A DNA stretch of 60,249 bases from a virus. Under the pieces are notes generated by a model, which was not told the DNA's origin, did no database searches, and worked only from the letters and a program-made list of their open reading frames with translations. The stretch spans positions 1 through 60,249 of the IMG/VR virus record IMGVR_UViG_3300005338_000010. One strand, given 5' to 3'. This document shows positions 42,814 through 50,313 of the stretch, piece by piece. The position numbers and the translations under genes are program-made. Position 1 is the first letter of the stretch, and each line of letters starts with the position of its first letter.

Positions 42814-44394
42814 TTAGTTAAGATAGTCCACAATTAAAACTTCACTTGTAAGAATCATTCCGGCGCTGCTGGCTGCATTTTGTAATGCGCAGCGCAAAAC
42901 TTTTACAGGGTCTATAATTCCACTTTCTACCAAATCCTCAATCTTATCCGTTTTTGCATTATATCCTATATTACCGGATGCCGAAAAAACCCTGCTTACC
43001 GTCCCCAATGGATCTACGCCAGCATTTTGACATATCTGCAATAGCGGGGAGTGTATTGCGTCAAACAAGACTAATTCGTTCTTTGTCGCTGAATCTGGGG
43101 CTGTAATTCTTAAAAATGCAGTACCGGCACCTGCTACAAAACCTTCTGAAATTGCTGCTTTTACAGCCCGAACGCTATCATCAAACCTGTCCAGCTTTTC
43201 TTTCATTTCCGTTTCCGTAGCAGCGCCAACCTGAATCACGGCAACGCCACCGGTAATTTTTGCTATTCGTTTTTCTATGGGTGCGCGTTCATCCTCATTC
43301 TTTGCCTGCGCAAGATTCATGCGAAGTTCATTCAATAGGTCAGCCACCTCTCCTTCGCCAGATACGCCACCTATTATTACGGTTTCATCTTTTGTTACAA
43401 TTACTTTTTTGGCCTGTCCGAATTGTGGGTTGTCAGCCTTTTTTATATCCACGCCTTTGGTATCACTTATGTAAGTGGCCCCTGTAAGTATTGCAATATC
43501 CTCCATTTCTACCCTACGGTCATTACCGAATGCGGGAGATTTTACGACGCAGCAGCGGATTTTATTTTGAACGGTATTCATAGCCAAGAAAGCTAATCCT
43601 TCATCTCTTGCATCCTCGCATATAATAAGTAGCGGCCTGTTCTGCCTACCTGCTGCTATCAATGCGCTTTCAATCTGACTATGGTGGGTAACCGCCTTTT
43701 CGTAAAGAAGAATAAGTGGGTCGTCAAATTCGCAGATTTGCTTTTCTGGTTTATTGATAAAATAAGGGCTTATCCACCCATTGTTCCACTTATAACCATC
43801 CGATATTTTTATTTCAGTAGAAACTCCTGTGCTTGCCTCTAAGTCAACAATCCCATCGTCGCCTATTTTTTCAAATGCTTTTGCAATCCAGTCGCCAATT
43901 TCTGGATCATTATTGGCTGACACTGTAGCTATTTGCCTGATGCGATCTATGTTCCCTTTTATTGGTACAGCCATTTTCTTAAGCTCCCCCACTACATATT
44001 CAACCGCTTTATCAATTCCACGCTTTAATTCCATAGGGTTAGCACCTTCGTCAATCAATTCAATTCCTTTTGAAACAATAGCACGTAATAAGAAAACTGT
44101 TGTTGAAGTACCATCGCCAGCTTGGTTTACAGTCTTTTGCGCAGCTTCTTTTACCATTGTAGATCCAACTGATTGAAAAGGGTCTTGCAATTGGAATGCC
44201 TGCGTAGTACGATACCCGTCCTTTGTGACATTGATAGGCAAGTTCCTGGTACTATAATCAACCACGACAGATTCTGAAATTAAAACATTCCTTCCTGAAG
44301 GCCCAAGAGTTTGAACAACCGCATCTGCTATTTTATTAACGCCAGCCAAAACCGCTGCCCTTGCTTCTTTTCCGTAAAGTACTTTTTTATTCAT
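42814..44394 (-). CDS. groEL: GroEL chaperonin (phage-encoded)
   Basis: 526 residues, full length. ATP-site elements are present: TLGPSGRNVLI, VTKDGYRTTQAF, NQAGDGTSTTVF (the metal-binding Asp) and RFDDSVRAVKAAISEGFVAG (the Asp that drives hydrolysis). The intermediate KITGGVAVIQVGAATETEMK is intact. The C-terminal Gly-Gly-Met tail of bacterial GroEL is missing (ends LIVDYLN). It is divergent from bacterial GroEL and so is a long-standing phage gene. It starts 1 bp after the 44-aa RHH gene. It probably folds capsid or fibre proteins too large for, or not recognised by, the host chaperonin. Confidence 0.95.
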   Translation of the reverse strand: MNKKVLYGKEARAAVLAGVNKIADAVVQTLGPSGRNVLISESVVVDYSTRNLPINVTKDGYRTTQAFQLQDPFQSVGSTMVKEAAQKTVNQAGDGTSTTVFLLRAIVSKGIELIDEGANPMELKRGIDKAVEYVVGELKKMAVPIKGNIDRIRQIATVSANNDPEIGDWIAKAFEKIGDDGIVDLEASTGVSTEIKISDGYKWNNGWISPYFINKPEKQICEFDDPLILLYEKAVTHHSQIESALIAAGRQNRPLLIICEDARDEGLAFLAMNTVQNKIRCCVVKSPAFGNDRRVEMEDIAILTGATYISDTKGVDIKKADNPQFGQAKKVIVTKDETVIIGGVSGEGEVADLLNELRMNLAQAKNEDERAPIEKRIAKITGGVAVIQVGAATETEMKEKLDRFDDSVRAVKAAISEGFVAGAGTAFLRITAPDSATKNELVLFDAIHSPLLQICQNAGVDPLGTVSRVFSASGNIGYNAKTDKIEDLVESGIIDPVKVLRCALQNAASSAGMILTSEVLIVDYLN

Positions 44395-44395
44395 A

Positions 44396-44530
44396 TTAAT
44401 ATCCTGATTCGTTTAAAAATTTGACGATAATAAACCTAACTGCGCCGACAATAGTGAAGCCGTTATTTTTGGCATAATGCCTCAATCTGTCGTAGTGACC
44501 TATAGTAAGGGAAACTAAAAATCTGAACAT
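44396..44530 (-). CDS. Small ribbon-helix-helix-like regulator upstream of groEL
   Basis: 44 residues (MFRFLVSLTIGHYDRLRHYA, then KNNGFTIVGAVRFIIVKFLN). The pattern strand, helix, Gly-x-Thr turn, helix ending in ..FI..FL is that of RHH (CopG/Arc) DNA-binding proteins. Its stop is separated from the groEL ATG by one base (TAATATG), so it heads the chaperonin operon. Autoregulation through palindromes upstream is plausible. Confidence 0.6.
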   Translation of the reverse strand: MFRFLVSLTIGHYDRLRHYAKNNGFTIVGAVRFIIVKFLNESGY

Positions 44531-44570
44531 TATATATGGGGCATATACTTTTATGGGGATTTCTATATAT

Positions 44571-44602
44571 CAAATATACAGTATTTGACTTTTGTATTGA
44601 AA
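44571..44602 (-). promoter_or_regulatory. Promoter of the chaperonin operon
   Basis: On the minus strand TTTC (44599-44602), a 20-nt spacer and TATATTTG (44571-44578) match the Bacteroidota TTTG-N20-TAnnTTTG pattern; the -7 box is perfect. It lies 41 bp before the ATG of the RHH gene. Confidence 0.6.
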
Positions 44603-44620
44603 AATATTATTTCTTTACCA

Positions 44621-44632
44621 TGAAATATTTCA
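44621..44632. promoter_or_regulatory. 12-bp palindrome, possible operator
   Basis: TGAAATATTTCA is a perfect palindrome between the divergent chaperonin promoter and the plus-strand 87-aa gene. Its place suits a repressor site, possibly for the RHH protein encoded next door. No second copy was found in the window by eye. Confidence 0.3.
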
Positions 44633-44656
44633 ATATCATATTAAAAATCAATTTTA

Positions 44657-44920
44657 ATGGCAAGTAATGTAACAGCGAGTATTAATGTCTACCAGATTAA
44701 CAACAGGGTAATGGACAGAGATTCTCCCCAGAAATTCGCATTCCCAACAACCGGATGTATCCTACAGGATGTATCTACTTCACCACAGCGTAGCCTTTCT
44801 TCTGGCTACAATGTTTATGGACTTATTATAGTTCCATCAAGTGCAGCAGCTAATTCACAAGGAACATCTTATTATGTTGCAGAAACAATTGCACAGTTAG
44901 CCACCATTTTCAACGCCTAA
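44657..44920 (+). CDS. Isolated small protein, probably highly expressed
   Basis: 87 residues: MASNVTASINVYQINNRVMD, then SGYNVYGLIIVPSSAAANSQ and a helical end. Short, Ser/Asn/Thr-rich, no cysteine-rich or membrane features. It is a single plus-strand gene between two minus-strand operons with a strong terminator 20 bp after its stop. Size and composition would suit a head decoration protein, but no family is recognised. Confidence 0.6.
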   Translation: MASNVTASINVYQINNRVMDRDSPQKFAFPTTGCILQDVSTSPQRSLSSGYNVYGLIIVPSSAAANSQGTSYYVAETIAQLATIFNA

Positions 44921-44940
44921 TTGTTTTATCATTTTCAGAG

Positions 44941-44965
44941 GCCGTCCAAATATGGGCGGCTTTTT
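44941..44965 (+). terminator. Intrinsic terminator of the 87-aa gene
   Basis: GCCGTCC (44941-44947) pairs with GGGCGGC (44954-44960), one G-T wobble, 6-nt loop, followed by TTTTT. It overlaps the stop of the convergent glycosyltransferase gene by two bases. Confidence 0.85.
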
Positions 44966-45788
44966 ATTTGTATTTATCGTAAAGGATTTTAAAATAATAT
45001 TCAAGTCCAGCCTGCGCTAAGAAATCATACCTATCTTCTCCTATTGGAATACAGTTTGGAGCGAATGTACACACCTCTAAGATTGATGGATGGAATATGC
45101 CTTGTGAAATCTGGTTGGCGGCTGTTTGGTTTGTAACATGAAATCTGCTTTGCTTTATCGCCTGTGCCAAATCAAGGAATGTAGTTATATGCAATTTTTT
45201 TATATTAAGATTGAATTGCATTGAAAATTGATTCCATTCCCGTTGTGTGCCAGAGAAAACAAGTTCATCTTCGTATGGTTTCAAGAATGAATAGTCGGCA
45301 TTGTTATGGTAACGCTCTGTCCTGGTTATTATTATTTTGCCTTTTGCCCAATCTTTTTCAGCATCAGGGACAGTCAGCCACGGTTTACTTAAATCGCAAG
45401 CAAGGTCTGGATACACATAGAAATACCAACGGTTAATACTAAGCGCAGGCATCCCAACATTTGTTTCTCTTATCTGCGCAAAATCGCAGCCTATTGCTTC
45501 GTAGGGAACCTCTGTATCGTCCCATACTTTTATATCTTCAAAAAACTCCTGCGCTTTTAATAGAGGCATCAGCATTTCGCACATTTGGTCATTTAGCATT
45601 ACATTTTGGCCGGTTTCCTTATCTTTAACTGGATGTACAGCGCCTTCATAATAAAAAGCGGGGACGGATTTTTGCAGATAAAGTGTTGGCTTAATCCCCG
45701 TCTTTCGATAAAACTCTCTCATTGCTGGCAACGCAGCAATCAAATCGCCTGAATTTCCTGAATGTAGAAGCGTTGGCTTGATTTTCAT
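44964..45788 (-). CDS. GT9-like glycosyltransferase (heptosyltransferase-type fold)
   Basis: 274 residues. The start HSGNSGDLIAALPAMREF is the GD.....P....... motif of ADP-heptose:LPS heptosyltransferase-like (GT9, GT-B fold) enzymes. Later GKIIITRTERYHNNADYSFL and VFSGTQREWNQF, and the acceptor-site-like SRFHVTNQTAANQISQG, match the second Rossmann half. It is shorter than bacterial GT9 enzymes, and the substrate cannot be told. It is the last gene of the sugar-transfer block. Confidence 0.7.
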   Translation of the reverse strand: MKIKPTLLHSGNSGDLIAALPAMREFYRKTGIKPTLYLQKSVPAFYYEGAVHPVKDKETGQNVMLNDQMCEMLMPLLKAQEFFEDIKVWDDTEVPYEAIGCDFAQIRETNVGMPALSINRWYFYVYPDLACDLSKPWLTVPDAEKDWAKGKIIITRTERYHNNADYSFLKPYEDELVFSGTQREWNQFSMQFNLNIKKLHITTFLDLAQAIKQSRFHVTNQTAANQISQGIFHPSILEVCTFAPNCIPIGEDRYDFLAQAGLEYYFKILYDKYK

Positions 45789-45804
45789 GTTTATTCTTTT
45801 ATTT

Positions 45805-46800
45805 TTAGCACCCTGCTATTGTTGATTCTATTTGACTTTTCTTAAACTCATATATATCATTAGCATCTGTTCCTTTCATTGAAAGATAAGAGGTGCCACA
45901 CCAGATGTGCTTAAACCCATTCTCCATCAGCGTGTATTCTTGCTGTCTATTTTCTCTGCCTTCAATCCACTTGACCTCCGTGGGAACATGATATAGTTTC
46001 TTACCAACCGCAATTTGCCAGTATGAAAAATTTTGGCCCGGCTCATAGCCAACGCGGTAGATCAGTTTTGCCCTGTTATCAAGTATGATAGCAGGCACTT
46101 CTGTTTCAAGATTTCTCAACCCATAAGTAGTAACAGATTCTTGATTCATACCCATCCCATTGTGGAATGGCTGAACAACGGAGGAGTAGTGCCTTTTCTT
46201 TTCCTCTGCCAATTCTTTACTAAAAGGCTTATATCCGGGAGCTAATTCTACAAAATCTTCCGGTTCGGAATAAAACTCATCCAATATATCGCGCCGAACC
46301 ATTAAATGGCTCTGGAAGCCGTGTTTCATCGCCATATTTGGAAAATAATCGTATTGGCAAGACTTGCATACATGGTAGTTTTCATGCCAGCTATTAAAAT
46401 TAAACAGCATTCCGCAGGGATGCATATAGCGCCCACCCGACAAATCCAGCACACTTCCTGCGCCATCATACCCTTGTTCAATCAAATCAACAAAATAATT
46501 GAGCCATCCGGCTTTTGTGGGGAAACTATCTGATTCTGCGGCAATAACCCATTCGCTATCGACATACATCATTGCGTGGTCAATAGCAATCCCATGTGAT
46601 GATAGTACATCTTTTGGAGGCTCCAATACCCTTATTTGATCCTTAAACGGATCAAGACTTTTAATGCTGTCATGTGGGAAAGAATTGTCAACAACAATTA
46701 TGTCAACCTCGTGACCGTCCTTGTATTTCAAAAACTGGCCTACGGAATAGGCCGTCATATCGTAGGTCAAATAATGAGGTATTATAACACTGAATTTCAT
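45805..46800 (-). CDS. GT2-type glycosyltransferase
   Basis: 331 residues with a GT-A fold. KFSVIIPHYLTYDMTAYSVG starts a nucleotide-binding fold; VDIIVVDNSF and WVIAAESDSFP supply the acidic metal site (the D-x-D region). It continues with GAGSVLDLSGG and a long, unrecognised C-terminal part. It probably transfers a sugar from a nucleotide donor. It lies between a second glycosyltransferase and the GT9-like gene. Confidence 0.72.
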   Translation of the reverse strand: MKFSVIIPHYLTYDMTAYSVGQFLKYKDGHEVDIIVVDNSFPHDSIKSLDPFKDQIRVLEPPKDVLSSHGIAIDHAMMYVDSEWVIAAESDSFPTKAGWLNYFVDLIEQGYDGAGSVLDLSGGRYMHPCGMLFNFNSWHENYHVCKSCQYDYFPNMAMKHGFQSHLMVRRDILDEFYSEPEDFVELAPGYKPFSKELAEEKKRHYSSVVQPFHNGMGMNQESVTTYGLRNLETEVPAIILDNRAKLIYRVGYEPGQNFSYWQIAVGKKLYHVPTEVKWIEGRENRQQEYTLMENGFKHIWCGTSYLSMKGTDANDIYEFKKSQIESTIAGC

Positions 46801-46804
46801 TTGT

Positions 46805-47617
46805 TTATTTTTTTCCTAAGAATTTCGGATCGCCCTGGAACTCAATTTGTATTGAGCTTTCAAACCTTTCGTTTTCAAATTCGGGATTAGTCAGGCAGTC
46901 ATTCATATACATTCGAAAGTCTCCACCCTTAATAGCCTTATACCTATCCCCTTTTGCATTCAATCTTTTTTTAAAGGAATCGTAGTTTTCACTGGCAAAC
47001 CGAATCCACCCCTCATTCGTATTCCCCAATCTTTCTGGGAAGTCTATAATATTCATGTATTGTTGAAAGTAAACCAGTTCTTTTAAGTCATTCATCACCT
47101 TTGCTTTGAATGGAGAATCCATGTCTTTTTCGTGATCCATCATACGATAAATCATTTTATGATAAGGGCGGTAATCCTCCTCTTTGCCTAACTCCTCATG
47201 TATCATGCCTCCCCAAGACAGTTCTTTTCTATTATAGCATCTCGCCCATCGGTGCTTATCTTCGGCGTGGTCAAAATAAAATACATTACATTCCGGGTTA
47301 CTACTGACGATTTCAACAATTCCATTATCTTTCTCAATAGCTTCCCCTGTATTGGAATATAGTACAATATCGTTCGATGCGACGCTTGCTAATGCGTTAA
47401 GTAGACTACTAAATCCATTTTCAAACAAATAGTTCCATGTAAACGGGATTGACTTTATATTATATCTTTCACGTAGTTTATAAAATGCTGCTATGTCATC
47501 ATCAAATATCAACATCTCCCCATATACTATCTCATCGACTACATGATTAAAGCTTTCCAACGTCTTCTGCAAAGCACCTATATTCCCAGCACCCATTGTC
47601 AACAAAGAGATTGCCAT
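46805..47617 (-). CDS. GT2-like glycosyltransferase, second copy
   Basis: 270 residues. It begins AISLLTMGAGNIGALQKTLE, a short GT-A-like beta-alpha start, then VDEIVYGEMLIFDD, SLLNALASVASNDIVLYSNT and NVFYFDHAEDKHRW. The usual D-x-D is replaced by SNTGE and FDHAED. It has the outline of GT2 enzymes used for O-antigen or protein glycosylation. It shares a TAATG junction with the methyltransferase gene, so the two are translationally coupled. Confidence 0.6.
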   Translation of the reverse strand: MAISLLTMGAGNIGALQKTLESFNHVVDEIVYGEMLIFDDDIAAFYKLRERYNIKSIPFTWNYLFENGFSSLLNALASVASNDIVLYSNTGEAIEKDNGIVEIVSSNPECNVFYFDHAEDKHRWARCYNRKELSWGGMIHEELGKEEDYRPYHKMIYRMMDHEKDMDSPFKAKVMNDLKELVYFQQYMNIIDFPERLGNTNEGWIRFASENYDSFKKRLNAKGDRYKAIKGGDFRMYMNDCLTNPEFENERFESSIQIEFQGDPKFLGKK

Positions 47618-48270
47618 TATTTTTTCACTATTTTTTGGTACAGCTTAACATATTTATCAAAAGATCGTTTCACATAGAAGCCACGATAACACATCAAAAG
47701 ATCAAGACCATGCCTACTATATATTGTTGAGTGACCCGCTTTTGGATCAATATAAAACCAATCCTGCATGGCATGGCCGTCTTCTTCTGCCGCCTCTTGT
47801 ATTCCCGTCTCTACACAACACACCCCGTAATTAACAAGGCATCTGTTTATCATATTTACCTCTATATACGGAGGAGAGAAGTGTTCAAATGTCTCCACAG
47901 ATATTACAATGTGGTAAGCGTTTGGCTCCGGTAGCTTTTGATACTCTGGATTATAGGCATCATACCCGTCAACGTGCGGATACCCGGCAGCTAACAAATC
48001 TTTTATTAATAATCCGTTACCGCATCCTACATCCAGTATACGCACTTCTTCTTTGGGAATACCTTCAGCCATTTTATCAACCCGTTCGATTCGTATTGCG
48101 TTGTGCTTTTCATTCCTTTCTTTTTCGTAACTGCCACCTACCAAATTTTCCTGACTTAAATCATCTGTAAATATTGTGTTGCAGTTAACACAGCGATTGT
48201 ATTGAACGCTTGACTTGACCGCAAACAAGTAAGCTGTATTATCACAGATCGGGCAAGTTTTTGATGGCAC
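47617..48270 (-). CDS. Class I SAM methyltransferase with N-terminal zinc ribbon
   Basis: 217 residues. A zinc-ribbon start (CPICDNTAYLF ... NRCVNCNTIF) is followed by motif I EVRILDVGCGNGLLIKDLL (about 75-93), then YDAYNP as motif II and HIVISVETFEHFSPPY as post-II. This layout (zinc ribbon plus methyltransferase) occurs in sugar-modifying enzymes of polysaccharide clusters. It precedes three glycosyltransferases, so it may methylate a sugar or a carrier. Confidence 0.85.
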   Translation of the reverse strand: MPSKTCPICDNTAYLFAVKSSVQYNRCVNCNTIFTDDLSQENLVGGSYEKERNEKHNAIRIERVDKMAEGIPKEEVRILDVGCGNGLLIKDLLAAGYPHVDGYDAYNPEYQKLPEPNAYHIVISVETFEHFSPPYIEVNMINRCLVNYGVCCVETGIQEAAEEDGHAMQDWFYIDPKAGHSTIYSRHGLDLLMCYRGFYVKRSFDKYVKLYQKIVKK

Positions 48271-48275
48271 AGGGT

Positions 48276-48503
48276 TTATTTCTTTTTATGTGTTGTATCT
48301 ATTGTTTGCTGTGCCTGGAACTGTGTGGCTATCTTTTGGAGTAAAGGTTTTCTAATTTGCCCCGGCTGCGTGGAATTATCTATTGCATCATAGACAATAT
48401 TTAACTCCTGCTCTGTTAGTTTTAAAGTATACTCTTTTTGTTGTACTGGCAGTTGAAAAGAAACCAATGCAATAATAGATAGATAGGTTAATGCTTTTTT
48501 CAT
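48276..48503 (-). CDS. Small secreted protein, 75 aa
   Basis: The N-terminus MKKALTYLSIIALVSFQLPV is a Sec-type signal peptide. The rest is helical and Gln-rich (EYTLKLTEQELNIVYDAIDN). No family recognised. It is coupled to the 53-aa gene by an ATGA overlap. Confidence 0.55.
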   Translation of the reverse strand: MKKALTYLSIIALVSFQLPVQQKEYTLKLTEQELNIVYDAIDNSTQPGQIRKPLLQKIATQFQAQQTIDTTHKKK

Positions 48504-48661
48504 TTTATTGGTGGGTTGTGTTTTATTTGAATTACTTTACCTACTTTTGGATGATCGTTTGGAACAGATTTCCCACTACCAAACTTGTCTAATTTGGTAA
48601 CAAATAATGGAATTCTAACGGATTGAATTATTCTACCTTTTGTTCTTTTCCTGTTATTCAT
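48500..48661 (-). CDS. Small basic protein, 53 aa
   Basis: Frame MNNRKRTKGRIIQSVRIPLF then VTKLDKFGSGKSVPNDHPKV, ending with a few polar residues. It fills a gap otherwise without a gene; its TGA overlaps the next ATG (48503) as ATGA. Strongly basic; a nucleic-acid contact is possible. Confidence 0.5.
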   Translation of the reverse strand: MNNRKRTKGRIIQSVRIPLFVTKLDKFGSGKSVPNDHPKVGKVIQIKHNPPIK

Positions 48662-48664
48662 TTT

Positions 48665-48862
48665 TTATAAACGTATGTGATTGTTAGAAATGAGTGTAAC
48701 GACTAAGTGAGTAGTGTTCTTGCATTGATACCGGGCTTTTAATCTTCTTAAAATACCTTCAGTAGTTCTATTGGTTAACTTCAATCGATCAGCAACTTCC
48801 TTTTTAGAAAGCCCATCACAAATAGAGGCGACGACAGAAAACTCACGGGTGGTTAATGACAT
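48665..48862 (-). CDS. Single-domain LuxR-type HTH protein
   Basis: 65 residues from the ATG at 48862 (MSLTTREFSVVASICDGLSK). A TTG 39 nt upstream would extend it but is less likely. The whole protein is a GerE/LuxR helix-turn-helix: TTREFSVVASICDGLSKKEV, then LKLTNRTTEGILRRLKARY as turn and recognition helix. It lacks a sensor domain, as small phage regulators do. It lies between the HNH genes and the sugar block and could control either. Confidence 0.75.
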   Translation of the reverse strand: MSLTTREFSVVASICDGLSKKEVADRLKLTNRTTEGILRRLKARYQCKNTTHLVVTLISNNHIRL

Positions 48863-48903
48863 TGATGGCAGCTTATTTGTTTTTATATACCAAAGATTCA
48901 AGT

Positions 48904-49566
48904 TTAGAATAGACTCTTTTTTCTTCTTTTGAACTTATTGCTAGAATAGTATTCGCAAATCCACGCAAAAGATTTTCCTTTATCAAGAAAATAATTAATA
49001 TAATCAGGCTTCACATCAAAAAAATCTGCCCATCCTTGTAATATCATTTTTTTACCCTTATACTCATACCACACATTGCTTCCCTTATTGCCTTGCTGCT
49101 CTTTTTCTGTAGCCCATCTACAATTCCCCGGCCCATAATCTCCATCTTTATCTGGGAAGCGATCTAGGCTATGGGCTGGCGATGGCTTTAGCCCCATATC
49201 AGCCAAAAAATTCTCGAAACTATTAAGCCACCTATCGCACACCTTTATTCCCCTTCCGCCCCATCTATGAAAGTTTGCGCTATTCTCATTATAACATCGG
49301 CTTTTCATACATCCCCATGACCTATATTCGGGTAAACCAGACATGCCATGAGTTCTATAATTTGCAATCAGCCTTTCGGTTCTAATACAACCGCATGACT
49401 TTGTCAACCCCCTTCTTAAACAATTACTATCTACCGTTTTTATCGTCCCGCAATCACAAACACATACCCACTGACTTTGTCCAAATCTATTGGGGACACC
49501 TTTTTCGATTACGGTCAGCCGACCAAACACGGAACCGGTCAAATCCGGCAATTTTCTACCTCCCAT
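48904..49566 (-). CDS. HNH-type homing endonuclease-like phage protein
   Basis: 220 residues. It has the architecture of a common phage family: a zinc-ribbon-like start (LTGSVFGRLTVIEKG; CDCGTIKTVDSNCLRRGLTK; SCGC), then the nuclease region THGMSGLPEYRSWGCMKSRC with RWGGRGIKVCDRWLNSFENF and DRFPDKDGDYGPGNCRWATE. Members nick or cut DNA and are often free-standing mobile genes. It ends 42 bp upstream of the LuxR-type gene and overlaps the 172-aa gene by 11 nt. Confidence 0.75.
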   Translation of the reverse strand: MGGRKLPDLTGSVFGRLTVIEKGVPNRFGQSQWVCVCDCGTIKTVDSNCLRRGLTKSCGCIRTERLIANYRTHGMSGLPEYRSWGCMKSRCYNENSANFHRWGGRGIKVCDRWLNSFENFLADMGLKPSPAHSLDRFPDKDGDYGPGNCRWATEKEQQGNKGSNVWYEYKGKKMILQGWADFFDVKPDYINYFLDKGKSFAWICEYYSSNKFKRRKKSLF

Positions 49567-50074
49567 ACACCAAACTTTCTAATTTACTATAAAATTTAGT
49601 CGATCTTTCTTCTGGCGTCAACAAAGGAGCAAGCGTATGGAACTTCTCTATAATATCTTCCCAGTCTGCCATGTTAGGCCAACGATCTATGCTTGTATCA
49701 TCCATTACGCTATGACAACCACCCCAAAATGCCCTCTCTACATAATTTAGAGGATGATACATAACACTTAGAAAAGTTGCCTTCGGGAAAATGTGAGCAA
49801 TAGAATGACGGAAATACATATCGTCTTTCTTCTGACTTGGAGCGCCACAACCGCATTGACAGGTTCCCACTAACTCTTTTCGACGAGCTTTAAACCAATT
49901 TTCTTTTAGTGTATCATTCTCGCCTCTTTCATCTCTTGCTGCGGCTTCTTCTGCTATCTTCTTCTGGCTTTTATTGGCAATAGGCTTTTTAGCTTTAGCA
50001 ACAGCCTCTTTAGGTAGCAAGCCCAATTTAATTAGTTTCATTCGTTCAAAATAGGAAAGCGTTGGCTCGCTCAT
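49556..50074 (-). CDS. HNH-like phage protein (recombination-endonuclease type)
   Basis: 172 residues. Lys/Ala-rich helical start, then CQCGCGAPSQKKDDMYFRHS followed by IAHIFPKATFLSVMYHPLNY and GGCHSVMDD. The CxC, H...H and GC patterns fit an HNH/beta-beta-alpha metal nuclease. I have seen this type in many Bacteroidota phages without a proven function. It shares an ATGA junction with the upstream 49-aa gene. Confidence 0.6.
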   Translation of the reverse strand: MSEPTLSYFERMKLIKLGLLPKEAVAKAKKPIANKSQKKIAEEAAARDERGENDTLKENWFKARRKELVGTCQCGCGAPSQKKDDMYFRHSIAHIFPKATFLSVMYHPLNYVERAFWGGCHSVMDDTSIDRWPNMADWEDIIEKFHTLAPLLTPEERSTKFYSKLESLVYGR

Positions 50075-50220
50075 ACCTTATGCTTTTTGTTTTCTTTCTT
50101 TACTGCCTCTGTTATGTATTCGACAAGGGATTTTTGTTTTGTAGCGGCTATTATCTTTGCCTCTACTAATACTGGCTTATCTACGGCAGCCATACCAACC
50201 TCCCTTTTTTTGTCTTTCAT
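50071..50220 (-). CDS. Small ribbon-helix-helix-like regulator
   Basis: 49 residues (MKDKKREVGMAAVDKPVLVE ... AKIIAATKQKSLVEYITEAV then KKENKKHKV). The strand, helix, turn (TKQKS), helix (LVEYITEAVKKE) plan is that of RHH proteins. It is the first gene of the minus-strand operon, 5 bp behind a near-perfect promoter, so it would be made early and could control the divergent pair of promoters. Confidence 0.55.
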   Translation of the reverse strand: MKDKKREVGMAAVDKPVLVEAKIIAATKQKSLVEYITEAVKKENKKHKV

Positions 50221-50224
50221 AAAT

Positions 50225-50256
50225 CAAAGATATGCGTTGCTGCTTTCATAAACAAA
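50225..50256 (-). promoter_or_regulatory. Canonical Bacteroidota promoter (minus strand)
   Basis: TTTG (50253-50256), a 20-nt spacer and TATCTTTG (50225-50232) match the TTTG-N20-TAnnTTTG consensus exactly. The ATG at 50220 begins 4 bp after the -7 box, so transcription would start at or next to the start codon (leaderless or nearly so). Confidence 0.85.
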
Positions 50257-50276
50257 TAAATCTTTCAAAAAATAAA

Positions 50277-50308
50277 TTTTTTTATCCGAATTATTGTTTG
50301 TAGGTTTA
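50277..50308 (+). promoter_or_regulatory. Bacteroidota-type promoter of the replication operon (plus strand)
   Basis: TTTT (50277-50280), 20-nt spacer, TAGGTTTA (50301-50308): one mismatch in each box. The ATG at 50314 follows after 5 bp, again implying a leaderless or nearly leaderless message. Divergent from the promoter at 50225-50256. Confidence 0.6.
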
Positions 50309-50313
50309 CATTC

